This document shows positions 29,152 to 40,421 of a stretch of 64,000 nt of DNA, piece by piece; within the stretch, counting starts at the first letter, position 1; each line of letters starts with the position of its first letter. The DNA is from Aeromicrobium sp. Root472D3 (lineage in GTDB: Bacteria; Actinomycetota; Actinomycetes; Propionibacteriales; Nocardioidaceae): the NCBI RefSeq assembly GCF_001426485.1, contig NZ_LMET01000001.1, forward strand, positions 2,720,354-2,784,353. The letters are read 5' to 3'. The notes under the pieces were generated by a model that ran no database searches, was not told the DNA's origin, and saw only the letters and a program-made list of their open reading frames with translations. The translations under genes were made by a program, and so were the position numbers.

Positions 29152-30986
29152 GCCGGCCCGCCCGCCCGGGTCGTGAGCGAGGCCTGGGCGACCCAGCTGG
29201 CGTGCAGCCGCTCGTAGACGCCGCCCCCGTCGACCAGCTGCGCGTGGTCGCCGTCCTCGACGAGGCGGCCCGCGTCGAACACGAGGATGCGGTCGGCGTT
29301 CTCGGCCGTCGACAACCGGTGCGCGATCGTGACGCTCGAGCGCCCCAGCAGCAGCTTGTCGAGCGCGCGGGTGGCGCGCAGCTCGGTCTGCGGGTCGACC
29401 GCGCTGGTCGCCTCGTCGAGCACGATCAGGTCGGGATCGGCCAGCGCCGAGCGCACCAGCGCCACGAGCTGCCGCTCCCCCGCCGACAGCGACTCGCCGC
29501 GCTGGCCGACCTGGGAGTCGAGCCCCCGCGGCAGGCTCGCGAACCAGTCGTCGAGCTCGAGGTCGGACACCACCGCGAGCAGCTGCTCGTCGGTCGCGTC
29601 GTGCCGGCCGTACAGCAGGTTGTCGCGCAGCGTCGCGTCGAACAGGAAGCCCTCCTGCGGCACCATCAGCACGTGTCGCCGCAGGTCGGCGAACGAGACC
29701 GTCGCGATGTCGGCGGCTGCCTGCGGGTCGGTGCCGAGGCGGACGGCGCCCTCGGTCGGGTCCATCAGCCGCGTCAGCAGCTTGGCGAACGTCGTCTTGC
29801 CCGACCCCGTCTCGCCCACGACGGCGATGCGCTGGCGCGGTGCCAGCACGACGTCGACGTCGCTGAGCACCGGCGGGCCGCCCGGGTACGCGAACGTCAC
29901 GCCGTCGAAGCGTGCGCCGAGCGACCCCTCCGGCAGCGAGACCCCCGCGGCACCCGGGTCGACGACGTCGGCGGGCGTGTCGAGCAGGTCGATGACCCGG
30001 CGCCACGACGCGATGGCGTTCTGGGCGTCGGTCAGCACCTGCGTGGCCGTCTGCACCGGGCCCACGAACAGCCCGACCAGGAAGGCGAAGGCGATGACGG
30101 TGCCCATCGACAGGTCGCCGGCGACCCCCAGCACGACGCCGAACGCCAGCACGGCACCGTTGGCCAGTCCCCCGGCGACGCCGGACGACGCGAACGTCAC
30201 GGCGACGAGCTTCTGCGCCGACACGTTCGCGTCGAGGTTGCCCTTGATGCCCTCGTCGACCCGCTGCTGCGTGCGCCCCTCGATCGCGTAGGCACGCACG
30301 ACCGACGCGCCGACGACGGGCTCGGCGATCACGGCGATCATCTCGCCGACGGTGCGGCGGACGATGTCGTACGCGTCGCTCAGGCGGCTCGCGAACCACT
30401 TGAGGCTGATCGCCAGCGGCAGGAAGCACACGATCACGACGATCGTCAGCTGCCACGAGTAGTAGGCCATGATGACCGTCGCGACGACGATCTGCCCCAG
30501 GCTCACCACGATCTGGATGCCCGTGAACTGCAGGAACTGCGAGACCTGGTCGATGTCGGACGTCACCCGCGAGACCAGCACGCCCCGACGCTCGGAGTTC
30601 TGCGTCAGCATCGACAGGTCGTGGACGTGACGGAACGCGTCGACCCGCATCTGGGCCAGCCCCGTCTCGCTGGCCTTGAACAGGCGGATGCGCATCCAGT
30701 ACGCGACGCCGGCCGTCAGCAGGATCAGCACCGAGGCGATCACGAGGAACGTGCCGATGTCGCTCAGCCGCGTGTCGCCGCCGTCGCCGAGGCCCGCGTC
30801 GACGGTGCGCTGGATCAGGACCGGCACGACCGAGCCGCCGACCGTGCTGAGCACCGCCAGCAGGATCGTGAACCCGAGGCCCTCCTTGATCGCCGGCGAC
30901 AGGGCGAGGCCGCGCCGGATGATCTGCGTGCCGGTCTGCCGGCTCGGCGTGATCTCGGGGAGGTCGTTCTCGACTGCCTGAGTCAT
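29148..30986 (-). CDS. ABC exporter half-transporter, subunit with Glu Walker B and altered signature
   Basis: A 612-residue protein with six membrane spans followed by a nucleotide-binding domain. Walker A is [10 protein letters not shown], Walker B with catalytic Glu is [12 protein letters not shown], and the signature is SLSAGERQL instead of LSGGQ. Together with the next gene this makes a heterodimer with one good ATP site (this Walker B plus the partner's LSGGQ) and one degenerate site, like TM287/288 or BmrCD. The substrate is unknown. It overlaps both neighbours by ATGA and is embedded in the his/trp transcript. Confidence 0.88.
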   Translation of the reverse strand: MTQAVENDLPEITPSRQTGTQIIRRGLALSPAIKEGLGFTILLAVLSTVGGSVVPVLIQRTVDAGLGDGGDTRLSDIGTFLVIASVLILLTAGVAYWMRIRLFKASETGLAQMRVDAFRHVHDLSMLTQNSERRGVLVSRVTSDIDQVSQFLQFTGIQIVVSLGQIVVATVIMAYYSWQLTIVVIVCFLPLAISLKWFASRLSDAYDIVRRTVGEMIAVIAEPVVGASVVRAYAIEGRTQQRVDEGIKGNLDANVSAQKLVAVTFASSGVAGGLANGAVLAFGVVLGVAGDLSMGTVIAFAFLVGLFVGPVQTATQVLTDAQNAIASWRRVIDLLDTPADVVDPGAAGVSLPEGSLGARFDGVTFAYPGGPPVLSDVDVVLAPRQRIAVVGETGSGKTTFAKLLTRLMDPTEGAVRLGTDPQAAADIATVSFADLRRHVLMVPQEGFLFDATLRDNLLYGRHDATDEQLLAVVSDLELDDWFASLPRGLDSQVGQRGESLSAGERQLVALVRSALADPDLIVLDEATSAVDPQTELRATRALDKLLLGRSSVTIAHRLSTAENADRILVFDAGRLVEDGDHAQLVDGGGVYERLHASWVAQASLTTRAGGPA

Positions 30987-32771
30987 GACATCTCCTCCCG
31001 TGCCTGGTCGTACGCGTTGACGAGGTTGCGGTAGTCGGCGGACGCCTCGACCAGCTCGTCGTGGGTCCCGCGGGCCGCGATGGCTCCCTCGTCGAGGAAG
31101 ACGACCTCGTCGGCCAGCGCGATCGTGGCCTTGCGGTAGGCGACGACCAGGACCGTCGGGCCCTCCCCGTCGGCCGTGCTGGCCGCCAAGGCCTTGAGGA
31201 TGCGCTGCTCGACCTCGGGGTCGACGGCGCTCGTGGCGTCGTCCATCACGAGCAGGCGCGGTCGCCGCACCAGCGCACGCGCCAGCGACAGGCGCTGCCG
31301 CTGCCCGCCCGACAGCGTCGTGCCGCGCTCGCCGAGCTCGGAGTCGAGCCCCCGCGGCAGCGACGCGACGAAGTCGGCGGCCTGCACCGTGCGCAACGCC
31401 TCCCAGACCTCGTCGTCGGAGTGGTCGCCGCCGAGCGTCACGTTGGCGCGGACGCTGTCGTCGAACAGGAACGTGCCCTGCGGGACGACCGCGATCGCCG
31501 AGGCCAGCTCGTCGTGCGTGAGATCGCGGATGTCGACGCCGTCCACGCCGATCGTGCCGCCCTGCGGGTCGACCAGACGCGTGAGCAGCGACGTCAGCGT
31601 GCTCTTGCCGCTGCCCGTCGCGCCGACGACGGCCACGACACGGCCCGGCTCGACGTCGAGGTCGATGTGCCGCAGGACGTCCTGGTCCGCGTCGTCGAAG
31701 CGGAACGTCACGTCGCGCACGGCCAGCGCCACCGCGCCGCGTCCGGGCAGCGTCTGCGGGCCGTAGGGCATCGAGCCGCGCTCGGCGAGCACCGACTCGA
31801 CCCGCTCCCAGCTGACGACGCTGCGCGGCAGCTCGCCCAGCACCCAGCCGATCGCGCGCACGGGGAACGCGACGACCGTGAACAGGTACGCGACGGACAC
31901 GACGTCGCCGGGATCAGCCGCGCCGCTCGCGACCCGCCCCACGCCCAGCACGACGACCGCGAGGATGCCGATGTTCGGGAGCGCCTCGAGCAGCGGGTCG
32001 AAGATGCTGCGGATGCGTCCGACCGCGATGTTGGCGTCGCGCAGCTCGTGCGAGACGTCGCGGAAGCGATCGGTCTCGTCGGTCTCGCGGCCCAGCGACT
32101 TGATGACGAGGGCGCCGTCGAACGACTCGTGCGCCACTGCGCTGACCGATCCGCGCAGCGACTGGGCGTGCGCGACCTTGGGCGACAGCCAGCGCTGGTA
32201 GAACACGTTGATCACGAACAGCGCCGGGAACACGACGAGCCCGACGAGCGTCAGCACGAGGTCGGCGCGCACCATCTCGACGATCGCCGCGACCAGCATC
32301 GCGATGACGCCGATCGCCATCGGCAGCGGCATGAAGACCGCCCAGGCGCCCTCGACGTCGGCGTTGGCGTTCGACAGCAGCTGCCCCGTGGGGTGCTTGT
32401 GGTGCCACGACATCGGCAGGGTCAGGTACTGGCGCGTCACGCGGCGCCGGTACTCCGCGACGAGGCGGTAGTAGACGATGCCACCGATCAGTCGTCGCGC
32501 GACGATGCCCAGGGCCCGCAGGATCGCGACGGCCATGAACAGGGCGATCGCGGTGACCAGGGCGCCCTCGGTGACGTCGCCGGCCTCGAACGACGGCCGG
32601 ATGACGTGGTCGGTGGCCCAGCCCAGCACGCGGGCGTCCGCGACGGTCATGAAGCCGAACAGCACGCTGCCGACGACCGACACCCAGAACAGGAAACGCT
32701 GCTCCTTGATGCCTCGTCCGAGCAGGCTGAAGCCCCGCCTCGTGATGCGGTCGGTGCGGGCGTCGCCCAGG

Positions 32772-32782
<11 letters not shown>
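30983..32782 (-). CDS. ABC exporter half-transporter, subunit with Asp Walker B and LSGGQ
   Basis: A 599-residue partner of the gene downstream. Six membrane spans (starting [19 protein letters not shown]) are followed by Walker [10 protein letters not shown], the normal signature TLSGGQRQR and Walker [13 protein letters not shown], where the catalytic Glu is Asp. This is the degenerate-site half of a heterodimer. The GTG start lies inside the end of hisF (11-bp overlap), so it is translated with the histidine genes although its task is probably unrelated. Confidence 0.88.
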
Positions 32783-33533
<751 letters not shown>

Positions 33534-33576
33534 CGGACGAGCCTACCGGCCTGCCCCCGCGGTGCCCGCCCCTGCT

Positions 33577-34134
33577 CTAGTAGTCGCGGTGCCGGCGCTC
33601 GCGGACCTCGCGAGCCTCCCGCTCGCGGACGAGCTTCTCCTCGATCTGCTCGATCTGCTGATCGCGGCGGAGCCACGTCGAGAAGTACCCGATGCCGATC
33701 CCGAGCGACGGGAAGACCGGCCAGAAGAAGGACGGGCCACCGCCCGCGACGCTCGTCGCGCCCCAGATCGCGACGCACAGGGTCGTGACGAAGATCCATC
33801 CGTTGCGCGCGTCGCGCAGGTCGCGCCGGTACTGCTGCACGGCGTCCCGGGCGAGGTCGGACGTGCCGACGGGTGAGGGGGCGGTGCGGCGGACCGCCCG
33901 ACCCGACGTGGGCACGAGGTCGCGCATCGGCGGCACCAGGTCGCCCACGGTGCGCGCCTGCAGCACGGCATCGCGACGGGTGTCGAACTCGTCGCGGGTC
34001 AGCCGGCCGTCGACGAACGCGTCTCGCACGACGTCGACAGCACGGTCACGGTCCGCGTCGGACGCCCGGAGGTGCGCGACGGTCGGGTCGCGCGGATCGG
34101 CGGAGAACGAGCCCCACACGTCCGCGCCAGGCAC
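33577..34134 (-). CDS. DUF1707 / 2TM-domain membrane protein
   Basis: A 185-residue protein. The N-terminal 60 residues carry the DUF1707 pattern (LRASDADRDRAVDVVRDAFVDGRLTRDEFDTR), a short helical domain found at the start of many actinobacterial membrane proteins. Two membrane spans (GWIFVTTLCVAIWGATSV and FFWPVFPSLGIGIGYF) and a charged coiled tail (QIEQIEEKLVREREAREV) follow. Function unknown; a role as a regulator or scaffold is speculation. The GTG at 34134 starts 2 bp after the hisA stop. Confidence 0.75.
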   Translation of the reverse strand: MPGADVWGSFSADPRDPTVAHLRASDADRDRAVDVVRDAFVDGRLTRDEFDTRRDAVLQARTVGDLVPPMRDLVPTSGRAVRRTAPSPVGTSDLARDAVQQYRRDLRDARNGWIFVTTLCVAIWGATSVAGGGPSFFWPVFPSLGIGIGYFSTWLRRDQQIEQIEEKLVREREAREVRERRHRDY

Positions 34135-34136
34135 GG

Positions 34137-34862
34137 TCAGGCCTCGGCGACGGCCGACAGCGCCTCGGGCAGCGTGAAGGCGCCCGCGTACAGGGCCTTC
34201 CCGACGATCGCGCCCTCGACGCCGACCGACGTCAGGGTCGCGATGTCGCGCAGGTCCTGCAGGCTCGAGACCCCGCCGGACGCGACGACGGGCTTGTCGG
34301 TCTGCTCGCACACGCGCCGCAGCAGGTCGAGGTTCGGGCCCGTGAGGGTGCCGTCCTTCGTGACGTCGGTGACGACGTACCGCGCGCAGCCGTCGCGCTC
34401 CAGGCGGGCCAGGACGTCGAACAGGTCGCCGCCCTCCTCGGTCCAGCCGCGCGCCGCGAGCGTCGTGCCGCGCACGTCCAGCCCGACGGCGATCTGGTCG
34501 CCGTGCTGGCCGACGACCTTGGCGCACCACTCGGGGTTCTCGAGCGCCGCCGTGCCGAGGTTGACGCGCGTGCACCCGGTGGCCAGCGCGGCCTCGAGGG
34601 AGGCGTCGTCGCGGATGCCGCCCGACAGCTCGACCTTGACGTCGAGCCGTCCGACGACCTCGGCGAGGAGCTCGCGGTTCGAGCCCTTGCCGAAGGCCGC
34701 GTCGAGGTCGACGAGGTGGATCCACTCGGCACCGTCGGTCTGCCACTGCAGGGCCGCGTCGAGGGGGGAACCGTAGGACGTCTCGCTGCCGAGGGCGCCT
34801 TGGACGAGGCGCACGGCCTGTCCGTCGGCGACGTCGACGGCGGGGAGGAGTTCGAGGGTCAC
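34137..34862 (-). CDS. priA: Phosphoribosyl isomerase A (HisA/TrpF bifunctional type)
   Basis: A 241-residue TIM barrel beginning [18 protein letters not shown], with the acid catalyst Asp11-equivalent, [16 protein letters not shown] and [15 protein letters not shown] carrying the second Asp. In actinobacteria this protein isomerises both ProFAR (histidine) and PRA (tryptophan), replacing trpF. The absence of trpF between trpC and trpB here agrees with that. Start is GTG at 34862. Confidence 0.92.
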   Translation of the reverse strand: MTLELLPAVDVADGQAVRLVQGALGSETSYGSPLDAALQWQTDGAEWIHLVDLDAAFGKGSNRELLAEVVGRLDVKVELSGGIRDDASLEAALATGCTRVNLGTAALENPEWCAKVVGQHGDQIAVGLDVRGTTLAARGWTEEGGDLFDVLARLERDGCARYVVTDVTKDGTLTGPNLDLLRRVCEQTDKPVVASGGVSSLQDLRDIATLTSVGVEGAIVGKALYAGAFTLPEALSAVAEA

Positions 34863-35002
34863 GCCGCGATGCTATCGGCCGTCGGCACCCGCCACGGCGA
34901 CCGGTGGGAGACAAGGTGTCGATTCGGTGAAGCGAGCCGTGGGCGGCGACTCGGCGGGATACCGTTCGGTGCCATCTCACGACCCTCCCGAGGAGAGCTC
35001 CC

Positions 35003-35584
35003 ATGCGCACCAGCGCCCGCGTCGCCGCGACGCTCCTGACCACCACCGTCGTCATCGGCGGGACCGCCACGTCGGCCTTCGCCCAGGCCGCGACGGTCAA
35101 GGACCGGTCCGCCGACGTCATCTCGTACGCCGACCTGAACGACGAGCAGGGCACCGTGCTCGGCAAGGCCGACAGCGTCGCCTCGGGCGCCGACATCCGC
35201 AGCCTCAAGGTCGACCACGGCAAGAAGAAGGTCACCGTGACCCTCAAGTTCGCCGACCTCAAGAGCACGACCGCGATCTCGGTCGGCTTCCGGCCCAACA
35301 GCAAGAGCCGACCCGACCGCGTCCTGGTCAACACGGGTCGCAAGTCCGGCGAGGTCTACAGCATCAACGGCAAGGTCCGCTGCGCCGCCCCGCTCAAGAC
35401 CAAGCTCGGCAAGGGCGGCTACGTCAAGGCCACGATCAAGCGCTCGTGCCTCGGCACCCCCAAGAAGCTCAAGGTCACGGCGTTCGCCGTCCGCTACACC
35501 GACGGCGGCGTGGCCCTCGTCGACTCGCTGTCCAAGGGCGACCCGCGCGGCACGACCTACACGAAGTCGCTGAAGGCCTCGTGA
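35003..35584 (+). CDS. Secreted protein of unknown function, copy A
   Basis: A 193-residue protein with a signal peptide (RVAATLLTTTVVIGGTATSAFAQA, cleavage likely after AFA). The mature part is Lys/Asp/Ser-rich and probably all beta: VKDRSADVISYADLND, IRSLKVDHGKKKVTVTLKF, and two cysteines in KVRCAAPLKTKLG and IKRSCLGTPKKLKV that could form a disulphide. No catalytic motif is seen. The GAGGAGAGC ribosome site precedes ATG 35003. The following gene is a relative with 1-bp overlap. Confidence 0.75.
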   Translation: MRTSARVAATLLTTTVVIGGTATSAFAQAATVKDRSADVISYADLNDEQGTVLGKADSVASGADIRSLKVDHGKKKVTVTLKFADLKSTTAISVGFRPNSKSRPDRVLVNTGRKSGEVYSINGKVRCAAPLKTKLGKGGYVKATIKRSCLGTPKKLKVTAFAVRYTDGGVALVDSLSKGDPRGTTYTKSLKAS

Positions 35585-36174
35585 TGCGCGCCGTCACGCG
35601 TCTCGTCGCGTCCACCGCGGTCGCGGCCGGACTCGTCCTGTCGGCCGGCGCCACGGCGCACGCCGACGTCACCAACGTCAAGGACAAGGCCAGCGACGTC
35701 GGGTTCGTCCCGGACGTCAGCGGTGACGCCTACGACGTCCTCGGCTACCAGGCCAGCATCGACTCCGGCGTCGACCTGCGCGGCATGCGCGTCAACCACG
35801 GCGACAAGACCGTCACGCTGCGTCTGAAGTTCGCCCAGCTCGGTCCCGACACGAACATCTCGATGCAGTTCCGCAGCAACGGACGGCGCGAGGTCACGCA
35901 CTACCTGTTCAGCGTGTCGAAGCGGCGCGCCATCGTGCTCGACCCCGAGGCGTCCGACACCTGCTCGGTCCCCCTCAAGACCCGCACGGGCCGCAAGGGG
36001 GTCCTGAGCGCCACGATCAAGCGTTCGTGCCTCGGCAACCCCGAGCGCATCAAGGTCTCGGGCGGAGCCTTCGCGGGCGATCTGGCCTCCGAGCACGGAT
36101 CGGTCCACGCCGACCCGATCTCGAACACCAAGGTCCAGGGGCCGTCCTGGACGAAGTGGCTGAAGTCGGGCTGA
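35584..36174 (+). CDS. Secreted protein of unknown function, copy B
   Basis: A 196-residue relative of the gene upstream. Signal peptide (RLVASTAVAAGLVLSAGATAHA) and the same architecture: VTNVKDKASDVGFVPDVSGD, LRGMRVNHGDKTVTLRLKF, TCSVPLKTRTGRKG and IKRSCLGNPERIKV. The two conserved cysteines align with copy A. Its ATG shares TGATG with the copy A stop, so both are made from one message. Together they look like a surface or exported pair, perhaps a heterodimer; this is inference. Confidence 0.75.
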   Translation: MRAVTRLVASTAVAAGLVLSAGATAHADVTNVKDKASDVGFVPDVSGDAYDVLGYQASIDSGVDLRGMRVNHGDKTVTLRLKFAQLGPDTNISMQFRSNGRREVTHYLFSVSKRRAIVLDPEASDTCSVPLKTRTGRKGVLSATIKRSCLGNPERIKVSGGAFAGDLASEHGSVHADPISNTKVQGPSWTKWLKSG

Positions 36175-36192
36175 CCACCGCCCCCACCTCGA

Positions 36193-36244
36193 GGAGGTGG
36201 ATTCGCAACCTCATTCGACCTCGGACGGTTGCGGATCCACCTCC
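36193..36244. terminator. Bidirectional hairpin between the secreted pair and hisH
   Basis: An 18-bp stem (36193-36210 with 36227-36244, one mismatch) around a 16-nt loop lies between the convergent ends of the secreted-protein gene and hisH. It can serve both strands. Confidence 0.8.
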
Positions 36245-36259
36245 CCGTGCGTCGTACGA

Positions 36260-36895
36260 CTAGAGGGTCGCGAGCCAGTTCTGCAGCAGCAGCATGCCGG
36301 CGTCGCCCGACTTCTCGGGGTGGAACTGCGTCGCCCACAGCGGACCGTCCTCGACCGCCGCGACGAACCGGTCGCCGCCGTACTCGGTCCAGGTCACCCG
36401 GGCCTCCGGCATGGCCGGCGGACGCGACAGCACCCAGTCGCGCAGACCGTACGAGTGCACGAAGTAGAACCGCTCGTCCGCGATGCCCGCGAACATCCGC
36501 GACCCGTCGCCGGGTGCGACGGTGTTCCAGCCCATGTGCGGCACGATCGGCGCCTGGAGCCGCTCGATCACGCCGGGCCACTCCGAGCAGCCCTCGGTGC
36601 GCACGCCGTGCTCGATGCCCTCGGCGAACAGGATCTGCATGCCGACGCAGATGCCCAGCACCGGGCGTCCCGCGATGAGGCGACGCTCGATGATGCGCAC
36701 GCCGTCGACCTCGCGCAGCCCGCGCATGCACGCCTCGAACGCACCGACCCCGGGCACCAGCAGGCCGTCGGCCTCGGCCGCGACCGCCGGATCACTGGTC
36801 AGGACGGCCTCGGCACCCGCCCGCTCGACCGCGCGCACGGCCGATCGGAGGTTGCCCGAGCCGTAGTCGAGCACCGCGACGCTGGGCAGCGTCAC
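36260..36895 (-). CDS. hisH: Imidazole glycerol phosphate synthase glutaminase subunit
   Basis: A 211-residue class I glutaminase. The nucleophile Cys is in [15 protein letters not shown], His and Glu are in [12 protein letters not shown], and the N-terminal strand is [15 protein letters not shown]. It feeds ammonia to HisF. The GTG start overlaps the hisB stop (GTGA). It is the last gene of the hisDCBH run and ends 15 bp before the shared terminator. Confidence 0.95.
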   Translation of the reverse strand: MTLPSVAVLDYGSGNLRSAVRAVERAGAEAVLTSDPAVAAEADGLLVPGVGAFEACMRGLREVDGVRIIERRLIAGRPVLGICVGMQILFAEGIEHGVRTEGCSEWPGVIERLQAPIVPHMGWNTVAPGDGSRMFAGIADERFYFVHSYGLRDWVLSRPPAMPEARVTWTEYGGDRFVAAVEDGPLWATQFHPEKSGDAGMLLLQNWLATL

Positions 36896-37491
36896 AGAGC
36901 GCCCTTGGTGCTCGGGATGCCCGTCTCGCGGGGATCGAGCGCGATCGCCTGCCGGAGCGCGCGCGCCACGGCCTTGAACTGCGCCTCGGCGATGTGGTGC
37001 GGGTCGCGACCGTCGATCAGGCGCACGTGCATCGTCATCGCGGCGTGGTGCGCGATCGACTCGAGCACGTGGGCCGTCAGCGAGCCGGAGTACTGGCCGC
37101 CGATGATCGCGGTGATCTGCCGGTCGGGCTCGCCCGAGTGCACGAAGTACGGACGACCGGAGACGTCGACGACGGCCTGGGCGATCGACTCGTCGAGCGG
37201 GACGATCGCGTCGCCGTACCGGGTGATGCCGACCTTGTCGCCGAGGGCCTCGCGCAGCGCCTGGCCCAGGCAGATCGCGGTGTCCTCGACCGTGTGGTGC
37301 GCGTCGATGTGCAGGTCGCCCTCGGTGCGCACCGTCAGGTCGATCAGCGAGTGCCGCGAGAACGCCGTCAGCATGTGGTCGTAGAAGCCGACGCCGGTGG
37401 AGATGTCGTGGGCGCCCGAGCCGTCGAGGTCGACCTCGACGACGACGTGCGACTCGGAGGTGCGGCGCTCGATGCGGGACGTGCGGCTCAT
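36892..37491 (-). CDS. hisB: Imidazoleglycerol-phosphate dehydratase
   Basis: A 199-residue monofunctional HisB that removes water from imidazole glycerol phosphate. Manganese ligands lie in [19 protein letters not shown] and [14 protein letters not shown] and [16 protein letters not shown]. The phosphatase domain of enterobacterial HisB is absent, as usual in actinobacteria. The start has an ATGA overlap with hisC. Confidence 0.96.
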   Translation of the reverse strand: MSRTSRIERRTSESHVVVEVDLDGSGAHDISTGVGFYDHMLTAFSRHSLIDLTVRTEGDLHIDAHHTVEDTAICLGQALREALGDKVGITRYGDAIVPLDESIAQAVVDVSGRPYFVHSGEPDRQITAIIGGQYSGSLTAHVLESIAHHAAMTMHVRLIDGRDPHHIAEAQFKAVARALRQAIALDPRETGIPSTKGAL

Positions 37492-38564
37492 CGGGTGGCC
37501 TCCTGGAGGGCGGATCGGAACGCGAGCATCTCGTCGGGCGTGCCGATCGAGACGCGCAGCCATCCTAGGGGGCCGACCTCGCGGATCAGGACGCCCCGGT
37601 CGAGGACGCCCTGCCACACCGCGTGCCGGTCGTCGAAGCGCCCGAACAGCACGAAGTTGGCGTCGGACTCGGCGACCTCGAAGCCCTGCTCGCGCAGCCA
37701 CGCGGACGTCTCGTCGCGGGTCGCGCGCAGGGCGTCGACCTGCGCCAGCAGCTCGGGCTCGTGGCGCAGGGCGGCCGTCGCGGCGGCCTGGCTGACCGCC
37801 GACAGGTGGTACGGCAGGCGGACGATGCGCAGGGCGTCGACGATCGCGGCATCGGCGGCGACGTAGCCGAGCCGCCCGCCGGCCAGCGCGAACGCCTTGC
37901 TCATGGTGCGGGTGACCAGCAGCCGCGGGAACTCGTCGAGCAGCTCGAGGGCGCTGGGGGTGCCGTCGCGACGGAACTCGGCGTACGCCTCGTCGACCAC
38001 CACGACGCCGGGCGCGGCCTCGAGGATCGCACGGGTGTGCGCCGGGTCGAGGGCCGTGCCGGTGGGGTTGTTGGGCGACGTCAGGATCACGACGTCGGGG
38101 CGCTCGCTCGCGATCAGCGCCAGCGCGGCGTCGAGGTCGAGGCCGAAGTCGTCGCGTCGACGGCCCGCCACCCAGCGCGTGTGCGTGTTGCGGGCGTACT
38201 CGGGGTACATCGAGTACGTCGGCGCGAACGACACCGCGGTGCGTCCCGGACCGCCGAAGGCCTGCAGCACCTGCTGCATGATCTCGTTCGAGCCGTTCGC
38301 CGCCCACACCCTGCCGGCCGTCAGCCCGTGGCCGAGGTAGCCCGCCAACGACGTGCGCAGCTCGAGGGCCTCGCGGTCCGGGTAGCGGTTGAGGGTCAGC
38401 GCGGCCCGGTGCACCGAGTCGGCGATGTCGCGCGCCGTCTCCTCGCTGGGGCCGTACGGGTTCTCGTTGGTGTTGAGCTGCACCGGGACGTCGAGCTGCG
38501 GGGCTCCGTAGGGCTCCTCGTCGCGCAGCTCGTCGCGGATCGGCACCCAGTCGGGCACGGGCAT
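37488..38564 (-). CDS. hisC: Histidinol-phosphate aminotransferase
   Basis: A 358-residue class II aminotransferase. PLP-binding Lys lies in [38 protein letters not shown] and [10 protein letters not shown] are the other marks. It converts imidazole acetol phosphate to histidinol phosphate with glutamate. The ATG at 38564 shares TGATG with the hisD stop, which sets the start. Confidence 0.95.
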   Translation of the reverse strand: MPVPDWVPIRDELRDEEPYGAPQLDVPVQLNTNENPYGPSEETARDIADSVHRAALTLNRYPDREALELRTSLAGYLGHGLTAGRVWAANGSNEIMQQVLQAFGGPGRTAVSFAPTYSMYPEYARNTHTRWVAGRRRDDFGLDLDAALALIASERPDVVILTSPNNPTGTALDPAHTRAILEAAPGVVVVDEAYAEFRRDGTPSALELLDEFPRLLVTRTMSKAFALAGGRLGYVAADAAIVDALRIVRLPYHLSAVSQAAATAALRHEPELLAQVDALRATRDETSAWLREQGFEVAESDANFVLFGRFDDRHAVWQGVLDRGVLIREVGPLGWLRVSIGTPDEMLAFRSALQEATR

Positions 38565-39895
38565 CAGCGTGACGTCCTGACCGACACCGCGGCACCGTGC
38601 GACGGGAGGTTCTCGGCCTCGGCGAGGGTCACGACGTGGTCGCCGACCTCGCGCAGGGCCTGCTCGGAGTACGTCACGACGTGCATGTTCTTGCAGAACG
38701 CCCGCACCGACAGACCGGACGAGTGGCACGCGCAGCCGGCCGTGGGCAGCACGTGGTTGGAGCCGGCCGCGTAGTCGCCGAGGGACACCGGGGTGAACGA
38801 CCCGACGAAGATCGCGCCGGCGTTGACGATGCGCGCCGCGACCGCCGAGGAGTCGGCCGTCTGCACCTCGAGGTGCTCGGCGGCGTAGCCGTTCGCCACG
38901 TCGACGGCCTGGTCCACGTCGCGCACCAGCACCGTCGCGGACTGGGGGCCGTCGAGCGCCGTGCGCACCCGATCGGCGTGCCGGGTCGTGCCGAGCTGGG
39001 TCGCGAGCTCGGCGTCGACGGCGTCGGCCAGCGACTCGCTGTCGGTGATCAGCACGCTGGCGGCCATGGGGTCGTGCTCGGCCTGGCTGATCAGGTCGGC
39101 CGCCACGAACGCCGGGTCGGCCGTGGCGTCGGCGATCACGGCGATCTCGGTCGGACCGGCCTCGGAGTCGATGCTGACGGTCCCCTGCAGGTGACGCTTG
39201 GCCGCCGCGACGTAGATGTTGCCCGGGCCCGTGATCAGGTTCACCGGGCGGCAGTCGACCGTGCCGTCCTCGGAGGCCGCGCCGTACGCGAACATCGCGA
39301 GGGCCTGGGCGCCGCCGGCGGCGTACACCTCGTCGATGCCCAGCAGCGCGCACGCCGCGAGGATCGACGGGTGCGGCAGGCCGCCGAACTCGGCCTGCGG
39401 CGGGCTCGCGAGCGCGATGCCGGGCACCCCCGCGACCTGGGCCGGCACGGCGTTCATCACGACGGTGCTGAGCAGCGGTGCGAGGCCGCCGGGAACGTAC
39501 AGGCCGACGCGCTGCATCGGCACGATCCGCCGCTCGACCGTCGCGCCGGGGGCGACGTCGGACGTCAGGCTGTGCTCGAGCTCGGCCTGCGACGTCTGGC
39601 GCAGACGGCGGACGGACTCCTCGAGCGCCGCCCTGATGGCGGGGTCGAGGGTGGCCAGGGCGTCGGCGAGCGCCGCCGCCGGGACCCGCAGCTGCGCGGG
39701 GCGCACGCCGTCGAACTTCTCCCCCGCGTCGAGCACCGCGACCGACCCGCGCGCCCGCACGTCGTCGCAGATCGGACGGACGGCGGCCAGGGCGTGCTCG
39801 ACGTCGACCGCGGCACGCGGCACGGCAGCGGTGTAGACCACGGCGGCCTCGTCGGGCGCGGGGGCGAGCGAACGAAGATCGAGACGTCTCATCAC
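38564..39895 (-). CDS. hisD: Histidinol dehydrogenase
   Basis: A 443-residue Zn enzyme that oxidises histidinol to histidine in two NAD+ steps. Marks are [56 protein letters not shown] (Zn ligand and catalytic His) and the end [16 protein letters not shown]. The GTG at 39895 and ATG at 39892 are adjacent; the GTG was chosen because a TAGACT box lies 7 nt before it. First gene of the hisDCBH transcript. Confidence 0.94.
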   Translation of the reverse strand: MMRRLDLRSLAPAPDEAAVVYTAAVPRAAVDVEHALAAVRPICDDVRARGSVAVLDAGEKFDGVRPAQLRVPAAALADALATLDPAIRAALEESVRRLRQTSQAELEHSLTSDVAPGATVERRIVPMQRVGLYVPGGLAPLLSTVVMNAVPAQVAGVPGIALASPPQAEFGGLPHPSILAACALLGIDEVYAAGGAQALAMFAYGAASEDGTVDCRPVNLITGPGNIYVAAAKRHLQGTVSIDSEAGPTEIAVIADATADPAFVAADLISQAEHDPMAASVLITDSESLADAVDAELATQLGTTRHADRVRTALDGPQSATVLVRDVDQAVDVANGYAAEHLEVQTADSSAVAARIVNAGAIFVGSFTPVSLGDYAAGSNHVLPTAGCACHSSGLSVRAFCKNMHVVTYSEQALREVGDHVVTLAEAENLPSHGAAVSVRTSR

Positions 39896-39902
39896 ACCGG
39901 CA

Positions 39903-39908
39903 AGTCTA
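39903..39908 (-). promoter_or_regulatory. Candidate -10 box for leaderless hisD
   Basis: TAGACT on the minus strand, 7 nt before the hisD GTG. No obvious -35. There is no ribosome site in the 7 nt left, which supports leaderless translation. Confidence 0.4.
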
Positions 39909-39917
39909 CGGACGCAC

Positions 39918-39923
39918 TACGGT
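39918..39923 (+). promoter_or_regulatory. Candidate -10 box for leaderless ybaK
   Basis: TACGGT, 6 nt before the GTG of the YbaK-type gene. With the hisD box it makes a 34-bp divergent control region. Confidence 0.35.
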
Positions 39924-39929
39924 GGTGCC

Positions 39930-40421
39930 GTGGCAGCCAACCCCAAGCCCACCGACTCGACCCCCGCGTTCGTCGCACTGCACCGCGCCGGCGTGCCGTT
40001 CACGTCGCACTCGTACGTGCACGACCCGCGGGCCGACTCGTTCGGCATGGAGGCCGCCGCAGCGCTCGACGCCGATCCGGGGCGCGTCTTCAAGACGCTC
40101 ATGGCGGTCGTCGACGGCGAGCTGTGCGTCGGGGTCGTCCCCGTCATGGGATCGCTCGACCTCAAGTCGCTCGCGGACGCCCTGGGCGGCAAGCGCGCCC
40201 AGATGGCCGATGCCGGGCAGGCCCAGCGGGCCACCGGCTACGTCATCGGCGGCATCTCGCCGATCGGTCAGAAGAAGGCGCACCGCACGGTCGTCGACCG
40301 CAGCGCGGCGCAGTGGCCGACGATCTTCGTGTCGGGCGGACGCCGGGGGCTCGAGGCCGAGATCGCGCCCGACGACCTGGTGCGCGTCACCCGTGCTGTC
40401 GTGGCTCGAATCGCTCGCTGA
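39930..40421 (+). CDS. ybaK: Cys-tRNA(Pro)/Cys-tRNA(Cys) deacylase, YbaK/EbsC type
   Basis: A 163-residue single-domain editing enzyme that hydrolyses Cys wrongly attached to tRNA-Pro. The family pattern is present: SYVHDPRADSFGMEAA, ADPGRVFKTLMAVVDGELCV with the key Lys, DLKSLADALGGKRAQMAD, ATGYVIGGISPIGQKK and TIFVSGGRRGLEAEI. Start is GTG at 39930. Its 3' end overlaps the next minus-strand gene by 35 bp. Confidence 0.92.
   Translation: MAANPKPTDSTPAFVALHRAGVPFTSHSYVHDPRADSFGMEAAAALDADPGRVFKTLMAVVDGELCVGVVPVMGSLDLKSLADALGGKRAQMADAGQAQRATGYVIGGISPIGQKKAHRTVVDRSAAQWPTIFVSGGRRGLEAEIAPDDLVRVTRAVVARIAR

Noticed and set aside
36175-36260. Possible small RNA or attenuator between the secreted pair and hisH
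   Set aside because: A single long hairpin between convergent genes is better explained as a shared terminator.
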